A DNA stretch of 64,000 bases from Candidatus Amarobacillus elongatus (lineage in GTDB: Bacteria; Chloroflexota; Dehalococcoidia; Tepidiformales; Tepidiformaceae). Of the stretch, positions 36,050 to 46,000 are shown one piece after another (the stretch's first letter is position 1; each line of letters opens with the position of its first letter). Location of the stretch: contig JADJBX010000001.1 in assembly GCA_016703545.1 (NCBI GenBank), forward strand, positions 434,001 to 498,000, read 5' to 3'. The position numbers and the translations under genes were made by a program. Below the pieces are notes generated by a model, which made no database searches, had not been told where the DNA came from, and was given only the letters and a program-made list of their open reading frames with translations.

Positions 36050-37275
36050 CGGTGGTCGAGGGAGCGGGGCCCGTTCGCTGGCAAGTACGTGGCGCCGGTG
36101 AATTCGGCGGACGTCCCGGACGATGGCCGTGCGGCTGGTGGTGATCCTCGCCGCGCTTTCCGTTTAAGGACCGGGAGCCGCAGGACCCGCCGGCAGTGGT
36201 CTGGCTGAAGGACGTTCTCGATCACCGTGGGAACGCGCCGCGACTGCACCGGAACATGCTCGTGTTCGCGGCCTTCGACGAGAACGCACACGAGGACCTG
36301 ATGAATAGCGCGAAGTCCTACCTCGCGTGGAAGTCGATTGTGGACGAGAAGCGCCAGCTGAACCTCGACGAGAACCAGGTGAAGCAGGCGACAGAGCAGC
36401 GCGACAACGCCCTGCACTCGGTCGATGCGCAACTCGCGAGGGGGTACCACTGGGCGATCGTGCCGCAACAGCGGCCGGTCCAGGCGAATGGAAAGTGGAC
36501 CATCGGCGAGGAAACCCTGGACGCGGTGAATACGGACGGCCAGCTGTCGTCCATGGGCGCGCTGGCGCCGCGCATGGCGGCGGCGCTCCAGTCGAAGGGC
36601 CAACTGGTGGGCGCCTGGTCACCGATCTTCCTTACGCAGGAACTGGAGCGCTGGTTCTGGTCACAAGGGTTGGAGCACGTGTCCGCGAAGCGATTGTGGG
36701 AAGAAAATTTCTCCCGGTACGTGTACCTCCCGCGGCTCGGCAACCGCGACGTGTTCATGAAAGCCGTGCAGGACGGCGCGGCGGGGCAGGAGTTCTTCGG
36801 GTATGCCCTTGGCATCGAAGGGAAGAAGTACCTCGGGCTGAGTTTCGGACAGCGGCCGCAGACGGTTCTCCTGGACGACTCCGCGGTCATCGTCCGGAAG
36901 GATGTCGCGGCGGCCGCGGTCGCGATGCCGGCGACAGGCGGCCAGGAGGCTGAGGGCCAGGAGACGGTCGTAACGGGCCAGGGATCGGGCTCGACGTCCG
37001 AAGCAAGCGGGGGACCGGCGGCGACGCCCCGGACGAAGGTGATGCGCCGCTTCTACGGTTCGGTGAAGCTGAACCAGCTCAAGGTCTCCTCCAGCGCGGG
37101 GCAGATCGCGGATGAGGTGGTGAAGCACCTCGCCGGGCTCGTGGATGCGGAGGTGGAAGTGGTCCTGGAGGTGCGGGCGACGGTCCCGGGCGGGTTCCCG
37201 GACACGGTTGTGCGAACCGTGAGCGAGAACGCGCGCACCCTGAAATTCCAGGCGTTCGAATTCGAAGAGGACTAG
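36050..37275 (+). pseudogene. 3' part of a DUF499-family gene, truncated and frameshifted
   Basis: The main open frame (36196-37275) encodes a typical DUF499 C-terminus: FDENAHEDLMNSAKSYLAWK, NLDENQVKQATEQRDNALHS, RGYHWAIVPQQRPVQ, LWEENFSRYVYLPRLGNRDV, GKKYLGLSFGQ. Just upstream the protein continues in two other frames (GPFAGKYVAPVNSADVPDD, then AVRLVVILAAL), so at least two frameshifts exist at about 36125 and 36160. The N-terminal AAA-ATPase two-thirds of the family is missing to the left. DUF499 proteins often sit in defence/restriction gene clusters (family knowledge from memory). It is either an island-end remnant or a misjoined contig. Confidence 0.7.
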
Positions 37276-37414
37276 ACGCGATTACCGTCCGCTCCGGGCG
37301 GTGCGACGGAAACGTAAGTGACACCCCGGGCATTGATGAGGGGACTACACAAGGACGAAGAGGAGCCGTTCCTCCTAGCCTGAGTGGGAGCTGAGCAATG
37401 CGAGGAGTGTGACC

Positions 37415-37801
37415 GTGCGAGAAGTTCTTCCGCCGGGGCCACGGGATGGCTTCGTTGTCGAAATGCTCGACCGTGCGGTCGACCGTTGCCACCTGACTGG
37501 AGTGCCGGTAACGGTGGTACGAATCCCGGGGGCGAGCCTCGGCGCATCGGGGCTTCGGAAGCGAACGCTCCGTGACACGGACATCCTGTGCGAAGACGGT
37601 GCCCAAACGTGGGCCATCCTCGGACCGGGCGCTGGGGCGGAACAGTCTCTGCAGGGTCTCTTAGACATGGCTGCAGAGCAGGGCGTGTCGACGCTCGATG
37701 TAGCCGAGTGGACCATCCAGGTCGCTGACGCGGCGGGACTGCTGGCGACGCTCCGTCCGATGGCCGCGGTCTCGGACTCGGCTGTGGCCCGCGCGGCCTG
37801 A
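37415..37801 (+). CDS. Small degenerate GGDEF-like domain protein
   Basis: The protein has about 128 residues from GTG 37415 (AGGAG eight bases upstream; GTG 37409 is an alternative). The layout VEMLDRAVDRCHLTGVPVTV, then LRKRTLRDTDILCEDGAQTW, then AILGPGAGAEQSLQGLL follows diguanylate-cyclase domains (helix, strand, LR-DT-D-x-R-x-G-x-x-x-x-x-L). The GGDEF signature is replaced by EDGAQTW, so no catalysis is expected. A binding or scaffold role is inferred. It converges on the metallopeptidase gene of the VWA/tubulin operon, two bases apart. Confidence 0.5.
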   Translation: MREVLPPGPRDGFVVEMLDRAVDRCHLTGVPVTVVRIPGASLGASGLRKRTLRDTDILCEDGAQTWAILGPGAGAEQSLQGLLDMAAEQGVSTLDVAEWTIQVADAAGLLATLRPMAAVSDSAVARAA

Positions 37802-37802
37802 G

Positions 37803-39441
37803 TTACCCTTCTTCGCCCAGCCGGTCAGCATCGTCGTTCTCCGGCGGGGCGTCGTCCTGGGTCGCCGCGTCTTCCGAACCAGTGGACTCGTCCGCGCTGA
37901 CCTCGCCGGCGGGCCGGGGAGGCTCCCGGTCGTCACTGAGGAATCTAAAACCGCCCTGGATGTGGGCCACGGCACGTTGCAGGACGTCCGAATTGGCGAA
38001 GACCCAACGCGCCCACCCCCCAGGCGGCTCCGATGGCGGCACGGTCACACGGAAGAACTCCTGGCCGGGTGGGACGATCCCGTCGCGGACGAACTTTAGG
38101 ACGCCACCGATGCCGTGGTTCTGTTCGACGGCGAGGAAGAACTCGGCTCCCTCGAGGTATCCCCAGGCCGATTCCAAGTGAAATAGGTCGGCTTCGGTGC
38201 CGAGGCCAGCGGTTTCGAGGCACTTGAGCGCCACCCAGTTCGCGAACCCTTCGGAAAAGAGCCTTCCTCCGAAAATCGTGTCGCCATCGTCCCGGAGGCT
38301 GGCATGGAAGTTCGGGACGCCGGCAGTGGAATCGCGCTGCCACTGGTGTGCATATTCGTGGCCGACGGTGGCCAGGAGGGTGGCGTACTCCAGGCCCTCG
38401 GAGACATGCACGATGCCGTTGAAATAGCCGAGGATGCCCTCTTCGGAGGGCGGTTCGAACATAGCGATGGCTGGCTCATCCAGGCGGATGCCAAGAACGC
38501 CCGGGAAGACGCGGTCGGTCACAAATCGCCTTGTCTCGCGAAGCACGTCTTGACCTTCGTTGGAGCGGGAGAACCGCGTGGAGAGCCGCGCTCGCGCCGA
38601 GGCGAGCACGGGAACCTCTTTCCCGGCGATGGATGCGAGGGCAGCCATCACGTCCGCCTTGGCAGCCCAGTCTTCAGGCTTCCGGGGGCGGGCGGAGGCA
38701 AGCGTGGAACGGCAACATGCCTCGCAACCGTTGCTGCACGGGCAGGACGTGAGGATGTCCCAGGCCAGATTGCCCCAGTCTGTCAACATCTGATGGGCGG
38801 CTTCGACCACGCCTATGCCGCCGGCGACCAACTCGACCAGGTAGATATCGGCTTCGGGGCCGGGGAGCACCGCGAAGTCCCGCCAGTCGGAGCGGACGAC
38901 TCCTGGCAGAGCGTGCTCCAGCAAGGCAGCGAGCGTGACGAGCGTTTCCAGCGAGGGCGATTCGGAGAAGGTGAGCTTCAGGACGCGGGGCCGGATTTCG
39001 ACGATCGGACGGGGATTGAGGGTTATCGGGATGGCCTTTTCGCCGAAGTCGAAGTCCGCGAACCGAATGATGGAATCGAGTTCGATACGAAGCTGTGCAA
39101 CACCGGGCGTGGCGGTCACGCGGCCGTTGTCGGTCGATTGCTCCCATGCCCCGTCACGAAGCCACGCGAGCTTGATGCGGGCCGCGGATTGCACGGAGGG
39201 GCCATTGGCGAGAGACGTAAATGCGGCGCAGATGGCCATCGTCCGCCAATTCGACGGAATGCGTCGCGTACCTGGCGCCATCGATCAAGGTGAGGGCCCC
39301 GGCCCCGCCAAAGCGGAGTGCCTGGAGTGCAGGCAGGGCGATGATGGGGCCGTTGTGATTGTTGGAGGTGCCGTCGGCAGGAAGGAAGACCTCAACGTCC
39401 CGCGTCCCGAAGCCCCCAAGAGAGACAGGGCCCTCCACCAC
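37803..39441 (-). CDS. DUF1998-like Cys cluster plus DA1-like zinc metallopeptidase (frameshifted)
   Basis: The protein has about 545 residues over two frames with a net one-base shift near 39222 (LRRIYVS joins to LANGPSVQSAARIKLAWLRD). The N-terminal beta-rich part (VSLGGFGTRDVEVFLPADGT) leads into VAGGIGVVEAAHQMLTDWGN followed by SCPCSNGCEACC. This resembles the C-terminal DUF1998 region of YprA-type helicases, but no helicase domain is present. The C-terminal half has VGHEYAHQWQRD (zinc motif HExxH) and LFSEGFANWVALK, with Glu 31 residues after the second His, as in DA1-like gluzincins. An acidic tail ends the protein. It is the last gene of the operon and a likely protease effector. Confidence 0.7.
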
Positions 39442-39463
39442 GCGCTGTTGGCGAGGTTCGCTG

Positions 39464-41147
39464 TTAGCTCCCGGGGGGTGTGGCTTCGAACGGCTCCGTG
39501 GCTAGTCCGGGGATAGACTGCGTGCCGAGCACGGCATCGAGCAATTCCAGGGATGGTGCAAGGCCGCGCTTCACCGCGCTTCGGAGATAGCGGCCGGCCC
39601 GTTCGCCCTCGATGGGTGCTCCTGGCAGCGGCGGCTGGGCCGGCGACGTTCAGTGCCGCGAGACCGCCCGTGAGCGCCAGCCGCCGGTAATATTGGTGCA
39701 GCGGCAAGAGCGGAGTGATGACGATGCATCCCGGTACACCAGCACCACTCCCCAACGAGCGGCCGAGCCAGCGAAGCCGCGACGGCTCGTGAGGAAAGCC
39801 GCAGAGGATGAGGTGGTCCCGGCCATCGAGTTGGAACTCAAGGGATCGATCCGAGAGGGAACCGTAGACGGGCGAATCGGTGACATCATCGGGGATCGCA
39901 TCCAGCAGATTGACCACGACAGCCGCTTCCGGAAACGTGCCGAATATCTCCTTGGCCTCAATGAAGAAGGGGCTCCGGTCGAGTTGACACTGCGCCGGGT
40001 CCAGGTCCCACCGGTATCGAGGGTTCCAGATGGCGATGTCAAAAGGCGCGGTTGGGGGTCCAACGTCCACGACGTGCAGCACTTGCTTATGGAGGCCAAG
40101 CAATTCGGTGATGTGCGCTGTATCACCGTAGGACGGTAGCGACACGGCAACGAACTGGGGGCCGCCGCGGACGGGGGCTGTACCGTCAATCCTGTGCGCG
40201 CTGCCACCTGAAGCCAGGGCCCGCAATCGCAAGGCTCGGAGAGTTGTAGAGGCTCGCCGGAAGGCTGCCAGACGCATTACGGGGAATCCAGTGGAATCCC
40301 CGAGCGCAAGGAACGCCCACTCAGTCGACAACCGGAGCATGGAGCCCCGCAGGTGTTCATAGAACGATATCGCCGTGCGTTCTGTCGGGGCGCAAACCAG
40401 CATCGTTTCCCCGCGCCGTACCCGCTCGGCGAAGAGAAGGGTGAGCTCGTCTGTCAGTGACCGGGTGTTAGCGGCGTGAACGAGCAGATGCTGAAGGGCC
40501 CCCGACGCATCGAACCGCGCGTTGCCTGGTCCCAGCATCTGCCGCATCTCGGAAAAGTCCGGGGCGGGCCGAGTCATTCCTGAGCGCTCCAGGTGAGAGA
40601 GCTGACCCCGATTCATCGTCGCGGGGCGGAGGATCAGCTCCAACTCCGACCGCGGACGACCATCCCGCGCTGTCGGTGGCCGCGGGATGGTGACATTGAC
40701 AGCAGCAGGCACGGTAAGGAGATGCAACGTTACGGCGGCCACGAGCACCGCGGGCATGACGAAGATGCCAAGGGGCCACTCGCCCGTGAGCGACGGCTGC
40801 GCTGCGACCATTGCTAGGAGGCCCGAGACGAGCCACGGCAGCAGCTCGGCGCGCGTGCCGGGGGTGAGCAACCGGATCGTCGACTCCGCCACACCGGACG
40901 GGGCAACCGCGAGCCGGCCAGACCAACGCAGCCAGAGCGTCAGTGCGCTTGCGGCATAGACCAACGCGACGGACACGAGGCTGACGGCCCGCCAGGCCAT
41001 GCCATCGAGGTCGAAGATGTACGGATATCGAAGGTCAAAAAGCCACTCGAGCAGAATGACCGTGGCGACGACGGCGAGGGTCACACCTCCTCCCGGCAAC
41101 CAGAGGAGCGCCAGCTCTTCTCGCCTTTGAGCTTGGGAGTTGAGCAT
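39464..41147 (-). CDS. Unknown protein with four TM helices and a large soluble tail (frameshifted)
   Basis: The protein has about 560 residues from ATG 41147, which lies one base after the TGA of the preceding gene. Four TM helices occupy residues 15-160 (VTLAVVATVILLEWLFDL, AVSLVSVALVYAASALTLWL, LLPWLVSGLLAMVAA, FVMPAVLVAAVTLHLL). The soluble part (MRQMLGPGNARFDASGALQH, RRGETMLVCAPTERTAISFY, FVAVSLPSYGDTAHITELLG) has no recognised domain. Near 39625-39640 the frame changes: the true end reads PIEGERAGRYLRSAVKRGLA to EPFEATPPGS and stops at TAA 39464-39466. It is the fifth gene of the VWA/tubulin operon, and its product is probably a membrane component. Confidence 0.55.
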
Positions 41148-41148
41148 G

Positions 41149-42176
41149 TCAGACCGGAACCGGAACCGTGTAGAGCGCGCACCAGCCAACCGAGTCGCAA
41201 TCGGGGATGGTGCAATGCGTGGGGGCCCGTTCTTGTGCAGGCCTCGCGCCGAGGTCGACGACGCGGGTAAGCACTGTAGGCCCACCTCGCGTAGGACGTT
41301 GCGATCGCCCTCCCGAATCAGGATTCCGCCCGCTTCGCGGCGTTCGGCGGCGTGCAATGCCTCCCAAACGGTCATGTCCAGTGCCGCTATAGCGCGGCCA
41401 AGTGGCCGTTGGCATCGCAGGTCCGCGTCCTCCAGTGCTGCCGTTGGAGCGTTGGCGGGAACCGAGGGGCGTACTCGAATACGCTTCCCGAGGACCCGCT
41501 CGCCGTCGTCGAGCCAATCCCGCACGTCCGTCAGGTACGAATCAAGGTGTTGCCGGAGCGTGCTTGCCGCATCCATGCGGCGGATAATCTCCATTTCTCG
41601 TTGGAAGGCGACTCGGCGGGCTTCAGCCAGGTAAGGCGCGCCGGCCGCGGCGCGCACTGCGGTGAGGGCGCGTTCTATGGCGACCGGGATCCGTTCGGCG
41701 CTGGCCCGGCAGGGTTCCACCATTCCTTCGCGGAACCGGCGCTTGAACTGCGTGAACGGTTGCCAGTACCCCACGAGCAGGACGACAACGACGAAAAGCG
41801 TCACGACAGCGACATGGGCGAGGATGCGAAGCCTACAGTCCGACGTCGCGGCGCCCACCCAAAGCGAAAATGCGGGAAGCGAAAGCGCGAAAGTGACGAT
41901 TGCGAGGAGCAATTGCAGCGCACGGTTGACCGAGGAAGCCTTCATCCCTTCGACGTCCGCGCGGCACGCCGCCAGTAACTCTCTGTGGCGGGCGAATTCA
42001 GAGGCAGGCACATCGTGGGGCCTGGCCTGCGCTTCGGCTAGGACGGCGTCCACCCCTCGACGAATCGCCGAAGCGTATTCGCCACGCCACCACCATGAGG
42101 GGAATGTTTCGTCGAGCTCTGTTTCCCGGGCAGCGTTGGGCGTCGCCCAGGTCGCCGGCCCGAGGTCGCTAGCCAC
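41149..42176 (-). CDS. Unknown protein with two TM helices and helical cytoplasmic region (frameshifted)
   Basis: The protein has about 342 residues from GTG 42176. An AGGAGG lies eight bases upstream, although it could be part of a longer coding frame. Two TM helices (LQLLLAIVTFALSLPAFSLW and LAHVAVVTLFVVVVLLVGYW) are followed by a charged helical region (AAGAPYLAEARRVAFQREME). A net one-base shift near 41285 joins RNVLREVG to PTVLTRVVDLGARPAQERAP, ending VPVPV at TGA 41149. Upstream codons in this frame read LAYEREADQRLAYSQQEARQ, a coiled coil that continues the preceding gene. The two may be one protein split by an indel at about 42247. Confidence 0.5.
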
Positions 42177-42244
42177 CTGCTCCGCCTCCTGGCGTGCTTC
42201 TTGTTGGGAGTACGCGAGCCTCTGGTCCGCCTCTCGCTCGTAGG

Positions 42245-43204
42245 CTAGGCGCGCTCAGCGGCGCTCAACTGCTCGATCATCCACTCGCGCTGCTGTTGTT
42301 GGCTGAATCGGATGGAGTTCCCGAAGGTGGGCGGCTTCATGATGAGGTCGTCGATGGGCTGAACGGTGGGGGGCTTCGACCATGCGAGAAGGCGCCCGGC
42401 GGCAGGCATCGATGCGTAGGCACGAACCACGGAATCCGCGTGTGCATCGTCGGGCGGGCGGGCATGGAGCCGTGCGAGAGTACCGGCAATCGCCTGCACG
42501 GCCATCGCCAGCCGTTCGACTGGCGCACGAGTCACTTCGACGGCAGCCTCTATCTTATGGACGAAGTGAAGCCCCCGTCTCCGGGGAAGGACGTCCGGGA
42601 CGTGGATCTTCCGCTCTTGTCGAGCGTGGAGGAGCACCCAGATGGACGCGGTTACCTGCTGGACAAGCGCGCTGAGGCGGTCGTCCTCGTTCTCGTCGGC
42701 GAGCAGTGTGGCGTCCACGGGATAGACCGAAACAGACCGCGGATCGGGCAATGCACCGAGCTTTTCTGCGAGCGGCTTGAGCACGGAAAGGTCGCCGGTA
42801 GTGGGGACACTCACCCAGAGGTGCCAGTGCTGTCCCACGTTCCGCCAGGGGCCGTCGGAGCCATTGGCGGCGGCCTCGAGCTGGTCAAAGACCTGGACGA
42901 TCCGCGCGAGATCGCTCACAACGAAGATATCCAGGGAGGCCGGCATTGCATCGGCGAGCGAGCCGTGTGCCCTGCGGACGGCGTCGCGGGCGGCCGTCGC
43001 GTGTGCGACGTCGGTCGCCCTCGGGATGTTCGTTAGGAACGGTGTCTCCGGGAGTGGGCGCCGCGCTCGATCGCTTCCTACGTTGGTGACAGCCACCAGC
43101 GGCAGGATGCGCCGGTGATCGGCGAGGAACCTGAGCATGCTGAGCTGCTCGAGCACGCGCGTTCCGAAGTCCTCCACGCCGAAGATCGGGGATTCGAGCG
43201 TCAT
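42245..43204 (-). CDS. Unknown alpha/beta-like protein of the tubulin operon
   Basis: The 319-residue protein begins MTLESPIFGVEDFGTRVLEQ. Its ATG overlaps the tubulin-like gene's TGA as ATGA, so translation is coupled. Alternating hydrophobic strands and helices (ILPLVAVTNVGS, DIFVVSDLARIVQVFDQL, WHLWVSVPTTGDLSVLKPLA, VSVYPVDATLLADEN) suggest an alpha/beta fold. The C-terminus QQQREWMIEQLSAAERA is a coiled coil that appears to continue into the next gene by frameshift. No family is recognised. Close coupling suggests it works with the tubulin-like GTPase. Confidence 0.5.
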   Translation of the reverse strand: MTLESPIFGVEDFGTRVLEQLSMLRFLADHRRILPLVAVTNVGSDRARRPLPETPFLTNIPRATDVAHATAARDAVRRAHGSLADAMPASLDIFVVSDLARIVQVFDQLEAAANGSDGPWRNVGQHWHLWVSVPTTGDLSVLKPLAEKLGALPDPRSVSVYPVDATLLADENEDDRLSALVQQVTASIWVLLHARQERKIHVPDVLPRRRGLHFVHKIEAAVEVTRAPVERLAMAVQAIAGTLARLHARPPDDAHADSVVRAYASMPAAGRLLAWSKPPTVQPIDDLIMKPPTFGNSIRFSQQQQREWMIEQLSAAERA

Positions 43205-45979
43205 AGCGCGGGCGCCACGCCGGACTGGATCCACTCGGTCACGGTCTCTTGCTGGGCTAGGTAGAGTTCCTGCTCCGTAACGCGGGCGCCTCCCTCTTCG
43301 AATGCGGCGTCAAGCCTGCCGCCGACCTGTTCGACGGTCTTCTGATAAATGTCCTTCTTCTGGGCCGGAGCATCAGCGCGAGGCGCTCGGAAACCTCCGC
43401 GTAGATGGCCCTGGCCAGCGCTGTCTCCTTGATCACCATCTGCACCGCGATGATCCGCGTGCAGCCTTTAAAGGCCAATTTGAAAGGAGCCACGGCGGCG
43501 TTGCGCATCGGATTGACCTCCACGACGAAGCCGACGTCATCGAGTGAGGAGCCGGGGACACCGGTCTGCAGCGGCGTTACCACACCGAGGGCTTCGCCGA
43601 CGGCCCAGGCCCAGAGCGCGCCACGTGCTCGTGCCTGCTGTTCACCCCGCGGAAGCAGCGCCGCAAACCGCTTGTCCGTCCAGATGGGCTGTGAGTGCGG
43701 ATTGCCGCGCATGGCCATCGCCTCCTGTTCGATGGTCTCCCAGTAGGCTCCGTGGACAGCCTCGAACGGGACGCCGGTGACGATCCGGATGAACGACACG
43801 CGATCGTCTAGCCCGGGGGCGTTCTCGAGCTTCAGGCCAGCGAAGCCTGTGGCGTTAGCGATCAGCCCCTGGACCCAGTTCGTGGCGTTCGCCACTCCCT
43901 AAGTCCATGGCTCAGCTTCGCGGTGTCGGTCACAGCCATGGCCGACGGGTATTCGGCGGCGCCGTGGGCAAAGATGCGCTGCTTGTTCGGCGTCCACGCT
44001 GCGCCACTGACGCCCTTGAGCCGGTCGAAGACAGCCTGCATTGCCTGCGCAGGCCATTCGCCTTCCCCGCTCTTAAGGCGGAGGGCGTCCCAGAGGGAGA
44101 CGTGATCGAGCTTGCCGGCGCATCGCTTTCTCCCGTGCGCTTCAAGCGCCTCCCGGAAAGCGACGAACTCCGTCTCAAAGTTGGCCGGGCTGCGATAGTA
44201 GTCGACAAGCAGCTGGGACCAGGGGGTAGTGTTTCCATCGGTAAGCCCGGCATCGAGCTCGGCCGGTTCCGGCATGGACAGTTCGGGCGAGTTCAGCGGA
44301 GGCACCACGAAGATGTGCCGCGCGTCGTTCGAGACGACGCTTTGGACGGCTCCCGACGCGTCGGCCGAGACCAGAGAAAGCACGTAGCTGTTCGCCCGCT
44401 CGAAGGCATCGCCAAGCTCCTTCGCACGGGCGCCCACGAACCCAAGGACCCTACTCAGCTCGTCGTGCGTGGCCCTGACACGGGCAGCCCGGGCCGCCCC
44501 CTCGCAGGCCTGCCTGACAGTGTTCGCACCCTTCCTTGCCAGGCTGGGATCATCGAGGCTCGCCAGTGCGGCCGTGTACTTCTTTTCGACGTCATTTGAT
44601 TCGTGGAGCAGTTCCTCTCGCTGTTCCCTGGCAAGGTCACGAGCAGCGCGGAGGTAGCCCTCGGCGCTTGCAATCCGCTTTCCGTCCTCGACTTCGTCGC
44701 CGCGCAGGCGACGGTAGACTTCGGCCTCCAGCCTCTTCCAGAGCTCCTCACGGAGGGCGTTCACGCGCTGCTCGTTTCCCTGAGTGAGATTCCTGACCGA
44801 CGCCCGGAAGTGGTCGATCGTCTTCGCTGATTGCACGCCCCTCGCCGACCGTTGGGGATTCAGGGAGGCCCAGGCGGTTGGCGAGGTCCCCGCGCGAGAT
44901 CGTGGAGAGGAGGGAGGCGTGCCCGACCTTCTCCGACTTCTGAGAAGCGCCGTAATCGGCGGCGAAGTAGGCGGAGAGGAGCCGCCGCGAGTACTCGCGA
45001 CCCATGGCCTCCGCCAGCTCCTCCCGCGGGAAGCGGACCTCGGCAACGGCCACGGAGGCGTTGCGCAGGGAGTATGCGGGATTGGCCATCGCGCCGGCCA
45101 TGAAGCCGGCGAGGCCGACCTGTGCATCGGCCGGCAACGCCGAAGCGAGAATCAGGTCACCGCCGAGGCTGAACACCTGGTCACTATTGAATGTCCGGCC
45201 GTCCTGGGTGACGTGGTTGAGGTGGAAGACCATGTCGAACGGCGGGGCGTCGAAGTTGATAGGAGTGTTGCCCTGGAACCACGCCGGCGAAACACTGGCT
45301 CGCTCCGCGAGCGAGGCGGTCTGCCAGAAGTTCAGCTCCTGCAGCGCGGCCAGCTACCGGCGCGATTCCTTCGCCATCATGGGAACGTGGGCGTTGACGG
45401 TGGCGCTCATCGCCTCGGGTGTGATCAGGCAGGCATACACCTGCGGCGTGAGGCCCTGGACGGCGCGCCGTACCTCGTTGGCAACAGTCGGGATGATTCC
45501 GCTTCCAGTGCCCCCTGAAACCGAACCAACCACCCAGATGATCGGATCTCCCCCGCCATCCACGGCATTGGTCACCTGCTGCATGACGGGTGCGAAACGA
45601 GTGCTGAACGGCTCATGGAACGATCGAACGAAGTACCCGACCTTGCCACGGAAACGATCGGCGCCCACGCCCCCAACGCCGATGCTCGCGATCGGTCGCC
45701 CCATATCGAGCCAGTCGCCGACGCGGTGCGGGCTCCCCTGGTGGATGCCTTGAACGTCGCCCCAAAGGTTCGGGTGCTGCTCAGATCCCATTCACGGGCG
45801 CCGAACTCCGTTAACAGCTCTTCCCGCATCTCCTGGAACTTGTCGTTAAGACCGGGGTAGTCGAGGAGGAGGATGCCTACCTTGGCGTTCTCCGGGCTGC
45901 CCTTCTTCAATCGCCGGCAGAAGGCGGAGGCCACGGCGATGCCGGTCCCGCCAACGCCGATCACAATCGTTGCCTGCAT
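43201..45979 (-). CDS. Tubulin-like (Tubulin_2 type) GTPase, several frameshifts and one in-frame TAG
   Basis: The reconstructed protein has about 925 residues. The N-terminus MQATIVIGVGGTGIAVASAF is a glycine-rich Rossmann nucleotide loop. The tubulin signature is in WVVGSVSGGTGSGIIPTVAN. A long helical domain follows (REELWKRLEAEVYRRLRGDE, ATHDELSRVLGFVGARAKEL). The C-terminal segment RVSFIRIVTGVPFEAVHGAY...HSQPIWTDKR is typical of the Tubulin_2 family. Frame joins are needed at about 45790, 44870, 43880 and 43355; an in-frame TAG at 45354-45356 (before LAALQELNFWQ) needs correction. The true end TEWIQSGVAPAL overlaps the next ATG. The start has GGAGGGGG upstream. Polymerisation is inferred from the family. 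Confidence 0.75.
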
Positions 45980-46000
45980 GGTTCGACCCCCTCCGATTCC

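Noticed and set aside
45354..45356. TAG as a pyrrolysine codon
   Set aside because: No pylT/pylS context and a tubulin-like protein is not a known user; a base error is simpler.
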